Below the pieces are notes generated by a model. The model searched no databases. It was not told the DNA's origin and was given only the letters and a program-made list of their open reading frames with translations. The position numbers and the translations under genes are program-made. Below are positions 48,874 to 60,700 of a stretch of 64,000 nucleotides of DNA, in pieces (the first letter of the stretch is position 1; every line of letters starts with the position of its first letter). This stretch comes from Latrodectus hesperus (taxonomy: Eukaryota; Arthropoda; Arachnida; Araneae; Theridiidae). The stretch lies in the NCBI GenBank assembly GCA_037975125.1, contig CM075853.1, positions 37,212,113-37,276,112 of the forward strand. The letters are read 5' to 3'.

Positions 48874-51246
48874 ATGTGGTTTTAAGTCCTTATTTTAAAA
48901 AGTGCTACGATGTTATGATTGTTTATTTTTTCCGGTACAAATAATGGAGTACCATTTTCACAATCAAAACTGCGACATTTGATTTAACACACACTTCTTT
49001 TTAGTTTATATTACTTAAAAGTACTTATTTCACAATTTTATTTATTTATTTTTTACATAAATGTGCTTTTACTATTTGTTAGTATCGATAATTTAACCTA
49101 AAATTATATTCATCCCATTTATTTTTTTATTGCTCATCCCCTTACTTTATTCACAGTTATTCAAATCCCAAAATTGATGGTGGCCTTAAATTCATAATTG
49201 CAAATGTTCGGCAACACCTTCAGGTTAAACAAATGGAAGAAGTAGGTTTTTACTTTTCCGATATTTTATCAAGAGTTCTCCCATGTTTTATCAGCTGTTT
49301 CCGTCCTTGTTATTTAAAAACCAAGGCGATGTCGCGTAATTTTTTTTCTTTCGTGATGCCCGCATCTAATTAATATTCATATAACTGAGAATAACATTGT
49401 AGTTAGCGATATCAATCTGATAGTAAATGTTTTGATTTGAACCTCTAATAATCATGGAAAAAGAGGAAGAATCCATTAATGTTAAGAAAATGTTCAGGAA
49501 AAACATTTTCTTAATATTCAAATAAAACGTAAATAAAAAATGATAAATAAAATTAAAAATGTGATAATTTAATACATAAATACCGTCAAAACTAATTGGT
49601 AAATTCTGCTTGACTTGGTGAAGAATAATCAAAATGTAAAAAATAAATTGCATTTTATATCCTGTTTCAAATGTAGTCAAGAATTTATTTATTTATATAT
49701 ATATAATTTTTTAAAAATGTGTTTTTTTAAATTAATTTCAGATGAACTAAATAAATATTTAATTGAAAATACTACGTATTACTGTAATGCAAAATATAAA
49801 ATTATTTTTATTTAATACAGTTTTAATACATTTAACCTTTTGTTTATATAAACCATTATGCATTTATTAAACTATTAGTAGTAATTAGGGTAAAAATAAA
49901 TTTTAATATACCTATTAAGAATTCCATTTTATTTTAGTTTTTTCTCATTAACTCTCCTGTATACGTACACCATAAATGAAGTACATATCAATAATATATG
50001 TAATTTTCTCCTATTGATCGTGTATTATGAAAGTGAATTTGATGAATCATGTGACTGTTTCTTTGGAAAAATAGCTAAAATAAACATAGTGTGAAATTTA
50101 CTCAAAATGATAACTTTGGATAGTATTTTTAATAAAACTGAATGTGGAGGCAACAAAATTTAGCGTGTTTTGGTTATCGATTCTAAAAATTTCGATGTGT
50201 TGATATTTGTAAATTAATAATTTGTTGTCATTGTAAATTAATTATTTGATATGCAATTATTTACTTGCGTATATCTGTGAAAAACAATTTTTTGTATGTT
50301 TATTTTCAAATGTGTAATATTAAAAAGGAGTTTTTCGTAGATTATCTAAATTTAAATTGTGGATTATTTTGATGTCATTCATGCATTTGGATATGCTTAT
50401 TTTATACAATCATGTGACGATTTCTTAAGCTTTATTCATTATAAGTCTACATGTGTACGACAATCGAAAAATAAAATAGTGCTTGTTAACCCAACTTATT
50501 ATGAAATCTCAGTTATACGATACAAGAATTGCGTCTCTGTGTATTTTTCAGCAACTATTTAATATTCTTCTCAGCCGCTATCGGTGGGTTGGTATTGCAA
50601 TGATTGATTTATCATGGTGCTGATGACAAATTTGGAAACAATCAGTGAGAAAATTATTTCGACATCTCACGTTTGAATAAATGAAATAATATAAAAGCGG
50701 CTTGGAAAAGGTTTCGTAAATCTGTGTTGGAAAAATATTACCCTTTTCTTTCGTTAATGAGGCATTTCGTTCATAGAGCCTTCACCGCGCTTTCTTTGTG
50801 TTATAAACATTACGTTTATTGCGAAAAATTATATATTTTTAAATAAAATTATTTATTTTAGAAATGTAGAATTTGTTAATGTTCTTAATAACTTTTAGGA
50901 ACAAAATTTCGAAAAAGGAATTTAGATTTAAATAATTAAAAAATTTGTAATTTATTAAAAATTAAATATGTTTAAAATATAATATTACTTAATTAATATT
51001 AAATTCATATAATCTAAAATTTTACTGTTTAGTTTCTTAACTATTTTCAACGTAAATTTTTTTCAAACTTTTTTAAATTTAAATTAAATTCAAAAAGTGA
51101 TATTAAGTATAATTTTTTAAGCATAAAAATTTATTGGATATAAAAATTAAACGATAGTAAATTTATTGAAGTGTAAGCTTACGAGAGATCATTATTGGAT
51201 AAAAATATGTAGAATTGCTGCTATATCCTAATTAATTATTTTAAAC
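48874..51246. other. Intergenic AT-rich sequence
   Basis: No gene supported. A TATA-like TATAAAAGCGGC lies at about 50691 within a slightly more complex block (50560-50800); a promoter there is speculative. Confidence 0.45.
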
Positions 51247-51539
51247 CATAGGTTCCCAAAGTGGTCCAGGTGGACCCCAGGGGTCCATAGAAGGCCACAC
51301 GTATTTTTATTGTTGATTGTTTGTAATAATAAATGTTTATTATTTTGTGTAACCACAGGTATTATTTTAATAAATAAGATACAAGAAAATGTGCTCCTTT
51401 TTTTCTTCTTAACATCCCCAATTTAGGGTGATAATTTTTAGGAGTTTTGGGAATACAGTAGAAATGTAGCAGCAGGGGGTTTACCGAAAATAGTAAACTT
51501 TGAAAGTGGTCCAACAAAAAAAAAGTTTGGGAACCCATC
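51247..51539. mobile_element. hAT-type MITE, about 293 bp
   Basis: The ends are imperfect inverted repeats: CATAGGTTCCCAAA on the left and, on the complement of the right end, GATGGGTTCCCAAA (11 of 14). The near 8-bp flanking duplication is TTTTAAAC (51239-51246) and TTTTAAGC (51540-51547). The left end continues GTGGTCCAGGTGGACCCC, a small palindrome. There is no coding capacity. Length, 8-bp duplication and end sequence fit a non-autonomous hAT element; the ends differ from those of the hAT at 1679, so it is a different family. Confidence 0.75.
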
Positions 51540-51547
51540 TTTTAAGC

Positions 51548-52343
51548 AAACGACTTTTATTTAATTGATATGGAATTAATTTTTCAACTTAAATGTGTGA
51601 CATGTACACCAGATATATATTCTGCAAATATATGGCTTAAAAATTATAGTTATTAAATTATAAATCTAGCATCATAGTTATTTAAAAAAAACTTTCTTTT
51701 ATTTATAAATAGAATGCTTTATTAGATCTTCAAAAATAAAACTTCGAACATTTTGCGTTGATGAAAAGCTTGCCAGTTCTTATGTTTTGTCCCAGTAGTT
51801 TTTTCTGCTTACTTACCAAGTTGAAGTAGTTCTAAACTCGTGTTTTTTCCTGCCTCGCGTGAAATCTAATCTGATAAAGCAACTGTATATAAAATAAGAT
51901 GGAACTTTTTTTTTTTTTCTGTTAAGAGCTTTTACTTTTTTTTTCATCTTTATTTCTTAAGCTCTTGCTACTTCAGTAGACTAAGTGGTTTGGTGTATTA
52001 TTGAAAACAGTTCGTTGAGAAAGAAAAAAATAGTTTTCTGAAGGTTGTTTTTGCGATGCTGTGAAGCTCGCACGTTAAATTACTTAAAATGACTTTGTAC
52101 TATTCAACATATCGTATAAAGGATTTGTGAAATTTGGTTTATATTGTCTTACAAAAAAGTTGAGAGCATTTTACTTAAAATTTTACTCACTTATGTCGTG
52201 TTTTACGAGGTTTCTGAAGGTTGAGAATTTTCATTTAAATCGAAATAATTATTAATTTGTTTGACTGAAATTTGATTTCCCTATATTTTCTTTTAATCGA
52301 ATATTTTTATCTTAATAATTGAAACCAAACATTTTAGTGGTAT
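51548..52343. other. Intergenic AT-rich sequence
   Basis: Nothing recognised. A TATA-like TATATAAAATAA lies near 51887 without other promoter evidence. Confidence 0.45.
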
Positions 52344-52444
52344 TTTATACATTAGTAACACAACTGCATTAGTTTTTATACATTAGTAACACATATTTAT
52401 ACATTAGTAACATAATATTTTTTACATTAGTAACACAACTGCAG
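52344..52444. repeat. Minisatellite built on TACATTAGTAACA, four copies
   Basis: TACATTAGTAACA recurs four times at irregular 20-31 bp spacing. Two of the copies continue into CAACTGCA. Confidence 0.9.
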
Positions 52445-52481
52445 TAAATAATACTGTAAATTGTGCGTTTATGAATGTTAT

Positions 52482-52485
<4 letters not shown>

Positions 52486-52550
<65 letters not shown>
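52486..52550. repeat. (TA)n microsatellite, about 65 bp
   Basis: An uninterrupted TA run. Confidence 0.98.
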
Positions 52551-52554
<4 letters not shown>

Positions 52555-52602
52555 ATTATATAAATTCCAAGTCCATATTTGTGTCTGCATTTAATATCTC
52601 AA

Positions 52603-52712
52603 GTCAAAAGGTTAACGCTCTAGCCTTCAATTCAACAATTCGTGGTTTTGAATTTCACCTTGAACATGCATATTTGTTTTGTAAAAAAGAACTTGAGCGA
52701 TAAACAAGTCAA
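52603..52712 (+). repeat. SINE family A copy, internally deleted
   Basis: The head AAAAGGTTAACGCTCTAGCC, CAACAATTCGTGGTTTTGAA and the tail ACTTGAGCGATAAACAAG align with the start and end of the copy at 48624. The middle is shorter and differs. Confidence 0.75.
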
Positions 52713-55700
52713 ATCAATCAATATTTTGAACTTCAAATATGATGGATACATCTGAGGTATTCTCCATATCCGGATGTTCTGATGATTTATTACTTCGTAC
52801 AGTTCCAATTTAGTGTATAATTTTACAAATATGAAAGCCTCAAAATTAATATTTGAAATTTTTTGACTTTATGACCAACTAGTTCAAACGATTGAAAATT
52901 ATACGCGTGAAAACTGTAAATTTTATTTGTAGTTTATAGAAAATTTTGTTTCTTAAAATAACTAAAAATTTACTTTTTGTTATAAATTCAATCGCAGCTG
53001 CAAAAACATGTTATTAATTTATTTTGTTTCGATAATATCGCAAATAACTAATTCATCGAGTTTTTGAAATTAAGTACCTATATTTCATTATTCTATTTAT
53101 TTATCTGTGTTTATGTCAGCATCATTCTCTAAAGTAATGTGTTTCTATTACAAATATGTTTCATACGGTCGATTTAATTTTCCTTATATAAACTAAAACT
53201 CCGGATTCTAACGGTTACGTTTATGAAAGTGTTGCTGAATTAATTTGTTCGTCCTGTTAAACTAATACAGGTCAGATCTTCAACGGAGAATTTAATTAAC
53301 CCCCTATGGAAGTAGGCAGATATGTTCCTCCTTAATATTTAATTGCGGATCTACTTCTTAAAATAAGCAAGTTTTAAATGTCATGAATGTTATTTAATTT
53401 CTTCTGAATCAGTTCCAGGATACTTTTAATTGCTATTTACAATTTTTATATCCGGAAACATTCTTTCCATGATCGATGGAATGTAAACGCTCGTAACATT
53501 ACTTACAGTGCATAATCTTTGAAAATTGTACATAACACTAATTAAAACTTAAAGATTATATTTATGTGTTTAAATGGATTGAGTTTTCAATATACAATGC
53601 TGCATTTTTTTGCAGTTTATACATTTTACACTAAGAAAAGCTTGTAATAATTGTAAATATATTTAAATTCGTAAGCATTTATGCGATTATCAATAAATCA
53701 GATAGCAAATGTTGATGATTTTTACTTTAATGCTAGAATATGTAGATTTTTTAATGTAAAGAAATTTCACTTTACTATAGTTATAATCCAGTATAGTTTT
53801 GTAAGAAGAGAATTTTTTGGTATAAATTTTCATTAATGCATGCATATCATTTAATAATGTGTTTTGTAAACAGTAATTGCAAGCAAAAATTGAAGGCTTG
53901 CTTTCTAAGCATATAATATTTGTTCTTAATGCAGTTCGAATTATATGCTTTGCGATTTCTGTAAAATAATATCAAGTTTTTATTTTATCTTTAAATTGTC
54001 CTGTTTTGAATCACTTGAAGACTGGGAAACTTACGAGATGTAGTGTGATTCAAACACTTTAAGTAGCGCCAAATTTTAAAGTGCTCTTTCCTTCTTTTTT
54101 ATTTATCATTTAAATAACTACTCAACTGTGCGAAACGTTCTGTTACTTTTAGCTCTTGATGTAGCGGCATTTATTCGTTGATTAATGTTTGGCTGTTTTT
54201 GTGTCTGTCATCTGTTTAGTGCGAATCACTCATCATAATCTCTTTTTTTTAACTTGACTGATTTAATTGAGTGTTTCCGTTTTATACCCGCTGGGTCTTC
54301 TTGTATAACATACATGCTACAAGAAAAGAATTCTTTTTTTTCCGTTCTGCTCAGAATTATATGTCATCTGCTCATGAAAATGCGTCGCAGGAAAATGAAG
54401 ATGTAGATAGCTGATTGTTTAGAATCTTATAATTATTTTTATAACTTTCGCCATGTGGATTTTAAATGTATTTTTACTAAGTTTTAAATAGAATATTTTA
54501 TCTGATAGATAAGAGAGTTGTTATGAAAGGATGTTTTGGTTATAATATAAACATGTTCTGTTTGATTATATTATTCAAACACTAATTTATGTTATTCGAT
54601 TTGTCTCATCGCCTTATGGATTATCTTTAAAAAATTTTTAAAATACTTGCATATAATTTTATTACTTTTCAGATAAATGGTACTTTAGATCAAGTTATTT
54701 GAGGCTGATTTTTACTTAATTAATAAAGTATTTGGTTTGGTTTTAAAACCAATGTTTACGTTAAAAAATATTTTATGATACAGTTTATAATATAATGAAG
54801 TAAATGATTTCTTTAAGAAATGGCTTATTTACTGCATAAAATAAAATTTCATCATTAAATATTATCATTTCTAAGCAAAAATAAAAATTCATTTTTTTGA
54901 ATTTTAATTTAAAATTCCTGTCAAAGTGAAGTTATAAATAATTTGAATTATATTCTCAAATTACCCGGTGTTAAAATATGCGAACTTTAAGTTTTATTGT
55001 CATTTTTATATTTATAGTCCTACTCCTTTTTTCCGACTTGGTTGAGAAAACTTTTTTAAAAGTGTAGTTCTTTTCAATTTTTATGGTAAATACAAAACTT
55101 TGAAAATTAGCCTTTCTGTACATAGCAGCAGATTAATTGAACAATTTCTTTCTAATGATGTTAAGAAGTCAGTAATCTTGATAACATTAGAAAAGCCATT
55201 CTCAAAAATTTACTAAAATGGTTTAAAATTTTCAAATAATTGAAGTGCCAATTTATTTAAATATACTTTTTTAACTAACCAATGTGTTCATTGTCCTTAG
55301 TGTTAATATTAAAATTTATTACATTTTGTTTTTATGTTCATGTATTGCCTTTCATTATTTAAGTTTATAATCAATGTTAAATTGTCAATATTAACCATTT
55401 CATAATAATTTTATTAACTAGAAAGTTTTTTTCAAGATATACTATAGTGGTGATAATATGAAATAATTAATATATTCACAGCAAACATAATAAAATAATT
55501 TAAAAAAATTTATCGTCTTTTGACGTTGCTCATGAAAAGCTGATAAAAATTTAGTAATTGCTTTTTTTAAAATATCAATATTTTTGATCTTTTGTGTGAA
55601 TTAATATTTATTTGTTCTAAAAATTAGATTGTCTAAATAAATATTGCATTTATCTGCAGCTACAATATTGCATCTAATTATTGCATATTATTAAATGTAA

Positions 55701-56279
55701 CATTTTTTTAAATAAGGAACCGAAGTTTAAAAAAATTTTAATTATATATTTTTTATGCTCCAGATTACTAATGCTCCATTCTGAAGATATAAGAATGCTG
55801 AAGAATAAATATATTTTAATGTTTAGTAATATATCTGAAAATAAGTATTTAAATATGGTTAAAATATTCACAAATTTTATTTTAATTTAGTTTTCTCCAC
55901 ATGTATGTACTTCTCACTATTAGAACTACATTGTCAGATAAAAATAAGCATTGATAAAGAAAAGAATGCAAATTATGTTAATGAAGAGTAAGCATTAATA
56001 TTAAATTTATTCATTTCTAATATATTAACTTTGTATTACTATAGCCACATTTCGCTTTGGGTTACATTCATTTGGGATCTCGAGCATTTGTATGCAATCT
56101 TTAATCAGCACACAGTAATCATTGCAAAGATAGTCCATTGCGAATATGGATATTTTCTTTAATATCCCATTATACCTCACAACAGTAAAACTTTTCCCAT
56201 CCCACAATTAGCAAAATCATATAGTCAAGGTTTCATTCAATTATGACATATCCCTAATTGTAAATATTACACTTTTTAA
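52713..56279. other. Intergenic AT-rich sequence upstream of the Tc1 relic
   Basis: No gene or transposon recognised. Slightly more complex blocks at about 53210-53340 and 54000-54420 may belong to the upstream region of the muscle LIM gene. Confidence 0.45.
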
Positions 56280-57085
56280 AGTTTGAAGGGAATTATCACT
56301 CTGGTAGACCTAAGAAACCTGTTCGAGTCGGGAGAACCTCGAATTGAGAGTTGTGCGAAATAACTGGTAGACATCTTTGTCAGAGTTTGTTAAAGCTTTC
56401 ACCTCAGCTCATGTATACAGGGCAATGACAAGATTGTCTACAGAGAAGTGCTAGTACTTAATTTTCATGTTCATGCTGTTGCTACTAAGCCATTAATTAT
56501 ATATACACATTGACCAGAGGCATTTTGCATCAAAGGAAAGAGCACTGTAATTGAAATATGGAGAGACAGAACACGGAAGCATGAAACAAGATATATATGC
56601 AGTAAGGAAATATACATAATCTGGGCAGTCTGTTGAGCTTGTATGGTTCTGGCAAATGCTTATCAAATAGTATTTACCAAAATGTATTTTGTCTAAGTAA
56701 AATTTAGTAACAGCAGTGTCAAACTTTAGAGGTGTTTCTCTTGATTTAGTCTTGGTCTGTAAATTTGAATTAATGGGTCGATGATTTCTGGGGTATACAA
56801 AGGTATATAGATAACATACATTTGAAACTATAGAAAATCTATGGAACATATCTATCACAATAGCATTTTCTATGTCAATAAATAATGTTTATGTTTAAAC
56901 TGTGCTCACCATTGTGTCATAACACAATGGCACATGGAAGTGCCATAAGGTTAAACTGCTTTTTTTTCCTAATTCAATGCCCATAATTAAATCTTGTTGA
57001 ACATTTCTGGAATGAGCTAGAACTGTGTTTGTGCATGGCAAATCTACCAAAGAAAAAGCTAAACATACTATTGTAAAAATGTATC
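56280..57085 (+). mobile_element. Tc1-like transposon relic, heavily decayed
   Basis: Fragments of one transposase appear in order. Near 56300 is SGRPKKPVR, like the GRPR junction between the two N-terminal helix-turn-helix domains of Tc1. Near 56465-56495 is FHVHAVATKPLI, like the FxxRxAxxKPLL segment. Near 56980-57025 is P-stop-LNLVEHFWNELE, like the SPDLNPIEHLW motif containing the third catalytic acid. The middle, including the first two catalytic residues, is not readable. Frames shift and stops are common. No terminal repeats could be found, so the ends are approximate. Confidence 0.6.
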
Positions 57086-57222
57086 ACTACTGTGTCAATA
57101 CTTAACTAAAATTTAATTAAGAGATTGCCTTTAAAAATAAATGCTGTAAATAAAATAGACTTCATATCCTATTAATTATAGATTTGGTGCTTTTCAAATT
57201 GGCAGTACCAGTTATCTTGTGA

Positions 57223-57250
57223 AAAAAATGACCGTTGAGCAACAAATAAA
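57223..57250 (+). repeat. 28-bp SINE family A tail insertion with 14-bp target duplication
   Basis: The insert contains ATGACCGTTGAGCAACAAA, matching the 3' end of the SINE at 48624 (ATGACCGTTGAGCGACAAA). It is flanked by exact CAGTTATCTTGTGA at 57209-57222 and 57251-57264. This is the mark of an extremely 5'-truncated retrotransposition event. Confidence 0.88.
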
Positions 57251-57601
57251 CAGTTATCTTGTGACATTTGGTCATGTAATGTTTATACACTCTTAACATA
57301 ATTTTGACTAATGGTGAAATCCAAACCTTATAATCTTTAACAAAATAAAACATGCTGCACTTTATTTTTAACTAAGTTTCCCTAATTTTTTGCATTGTTC
57401 AGTATTCCAATAAATTTGCAGTATTTTCACTATAAATATCTGAATAAACTAAAATGACAGATTCGAGGAGTACTGTTTCCAATTTAATCAATTTCATTAT
57501 CAAACTAAAGTTATCTTAATAAATTTTTAAATGTACATGCTTTTTCTTATTTCTGTACTCATTTTATATATTTTAAATTATAATTGAATAAATATTTTCA
57601 G

Positions 57602-57721
57602 GTTATTTTTCAAGTTTGTACACAATGCCAGGATCCTGTGCACGATGCAATACTGTTGTGTACTTTAATGAAGAAAAGATTGCCTTGGGAAAGTCTTGGC
57701 ATAAAAGCTGCTTCAACTGTG
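57602..57721 (+). CDS. Mlp84B: Muscle LIM exon with start codon (residues 1-33)
   Basis: Acceptor TTTTCAG ends at 57601 and the ATG is at 57625. It encodes [17 protein letters not shown] and [11 protein letters not shown]. Donor TGTG|GTAAAT. Confidence 0.92.
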
Positions 57722-60700
57722 GTAAATTGTTTAATTTTTTATGTTGACCTTATTAATGTATAATAGGTTTGATTGATATATTTTTCCCAAAATTTGATTT
57801 TTGAAATGATCTTTTTTAATACTTGTAACATTAATTTAATATTTTATTTAATGTTCAGCTTCAATAATTAAGTTTCTATAATATTATTTAATTATTTATT
57901 ATGTATGTTTTCAATTTGCCCTACCTTTTATCACTTTAACAAATAATTATCAATGACTTATTAGATAAATGTATTAGTTAAAAAAAATTATAAATCACAA
58001 GATATATTCTAATAGTAGTCATAAATTAAGTGTTCAAATAAGACAGGGAATAAATTAAAGGGAAATATCTATTCACAAACACTTTTTCAGAAAGGCAAAT
58101 ATTTACTGGTGTACTTTTGTGTGTATTACAAAGCTTATGTAATTAAGTAATTAAAGCTTATGTTATAATGAAATATCAATATACATTTTTAAAGAAGGAT
58201 AAAACAAATAATTGTTTTCAATAATTTAATTTTAAAATGATTTAATACAAAATGTTAGATGCATCATTTTTTTTACAATTAGAAATATATTAACTGAAAA
58301 AACATAATTTTAAATCGAAAGAACTCTCTAATATATAATTGGGTGAACTTCTTAATTTAAGCTATATTTATCCTGCTGAGTAAGAGCTTTAGTACATTTA
58401 TCTCTCTTTTGGACATTTTATTATTAAATATTTTCGAATGAATGGCAGAAATAGCTCTATTATACTGTAAATAGCAGTCATTGGTTTAAAATTTATCTCA
58501 GTTTAACAATCTTGAAAAATGTGCTCAATTTTTTGTTTTTGTCTAATATTAATTATGAAAGGATATTATATGAGAGACTACAAAAACTTATTAAAATGTA
58601 TAAGTAATTTTTAGTAATGTCTAATATAATATTTACCTTTTTAAGTTATTTATGTGGATAAGTTTTCTAGATTCATTACTATTGCAGAGCATTGAAGTTT
58701 TTATAGATTAATCAAACATTTTGATGTCTAACTCTCAATTAGAGACTTATTAGTGTTTAATTTTGTAATAAAAAGTAAAAAAGAAAATTTCATTTTCACC
58801 AACATATTTTTATAAAGTAATGGCTGAAAGCTGGAAATTGTAAACTCTTTAATGTCAATTTATAAATCCCTATTTATGTCTTTCAGTATCAAAATTTAAG
58901 TGTATTAAATATATCTATTAAAAATTATATAAAAATGTTGCAATTATATTTTATCATATTCTTAAACTATTTATAATTTTAGCCAATAAACAATGCAATA
59001 GAAGGTTGGATAGCAATAATTTGACAGAACATGAAGGGGAAATTTACTGTAAATCTTGTTATGGAAAGCTCTTTGGACCTAAAGGTTATGGCTATGGTGT
59101 TGGAGCAGGTGTTTTGTCAATGGACACTGCTGATGCATATCGTAATGGACCACCCACAAGGTAATGCAAATTTTTATGAATTAAATTCATATTCAGAATC
59201 ATATTGATTCATATTCAAATTCATATTGATATAATTATTCTAGACTTAATGAACTTTTATCAATCACAAAAACTTACCTTGGCTGAAACTATTCTTTTTG
59301 CTATACTGAATGTGCATTTTAGATTTTAAATAGAGAAAGAGACTTTTCTTATATTTTTATCTTACGAATATATTCTGTAAGTGTTTAAAAATTAAGTAAA
59401 ATAACCAAGAAAGTATAGAAAACTGTTTTTAATAGCCATGTATGAGTAGGAAATGGAAAGTAGATGTGTAATAAAATATTATGGTAAAAAAATGCTTGTT
59501 TTTACTCTTTAGAGTAATATAATTGTAAAATATTCTTCACATTACCAATTTAATCACATATATAAAACAAAAGACATCATTTCGAAACAATGCCTGATGT
59601 TAAATATGGAGTTTTGTTTTAAAAACATTTAAAATTGTTTACATTTGTTTGCATGAATGTATGAAACGGAATGATGAGACTTGGTTTCAGTTCTGAACAA
59701 GTACTGTCTCCTTCTCTTGAACTACATGTTAATTTCCATGTATTATCTTAGATTATATAAGTATAATATTTTATGTTATCTTGGATTTAGTAAGGTGCCA
59801 CCAATGACTTCGTTATAAGGTATGATATGAGAACTTCCACTTTGTTTGCATATCTATGGACAGTGAAATTTCTTTTCCAAACCATGTGAGAGTATGTGCA
59901 TCAATATGTGTTAATTCCATTCTATCTCATTACAATTTAACTTTTGATATTTCTCAATGAATGTAGATTTTTTTTAATTCTTTTTTCACTCCATATTAAA
60001 AGATATCTGCTGTTAAACTCCAAACTGAAGCAGACTTGTTAGTAAACATCACAGAACTTTAACAGCTGCACAAAATCTCAATGTTTGGGAGCTTTTTTTA
60101 TTTTTATTTTTTTACTAATTAGTATTTTGAGGCCAGTGGAATACAAGGCTATTCTAAGTGCATAGTTGTTGCCTTGATGAAGCTGATTTTTAATTGTTCT
60201 GACTCTTGCTATTCTATTGTCAAAACTTGAGACATTTACCTTTGTTACCTAATTCATCTGTTTTACTGATGAATGACCTTGCATATTCTGTTCAAAGAAC
60301 TGTTAATAGGATATATTGGTCAGCATTTACTTTAGTAACACATGAATAGTTTGGTTTTGATTATAAGATTTATCATTCCCTTTTATTTAAGTTGAATCAT
60401 TAGCTGTGAAAGCCTTCCTTTGTTATTGAAGCAACTCAACATCATTCACAGCTATATCTTTATTTTTTTCTAGTCCACAATCTTGTTGATAAGACAAGCT
60501 AGGGATAAATAAAAATGTATTGTTATTCATTTTCAACCCCAACTTTCTCAAAAATAATAATGACAAAAACACTAAATAAATGAATTTCTTAATTTAGGCA
60601 ATGGATAAAGATTTTAAAATTCCCATTTCTGTATTTGCAACATTTTCTTATTTCTTATATATCTTGAGCTTTGATTCACATAAGAATTGTCATTTTATGC

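Noticed and set aside
49366..49680. 104-codon minus-strand open stretch in the intergenic region
   Set aside because: Phe/Ile/Asn-rich translation of AT-rich sequence without motifs.
50691..50702. TATA-like TATAAAAGC as a core promoter
   Set aside because: A single motif in AT-rich DNA without a downstream exon or initiator.
56493..56858. 121-codon open stretch on the minus strand as a gene
   Set aside because: It overlaps the Tc1 relic on the opposite strand, shows no recognisable domain and has no supporting splice or promoter signals.
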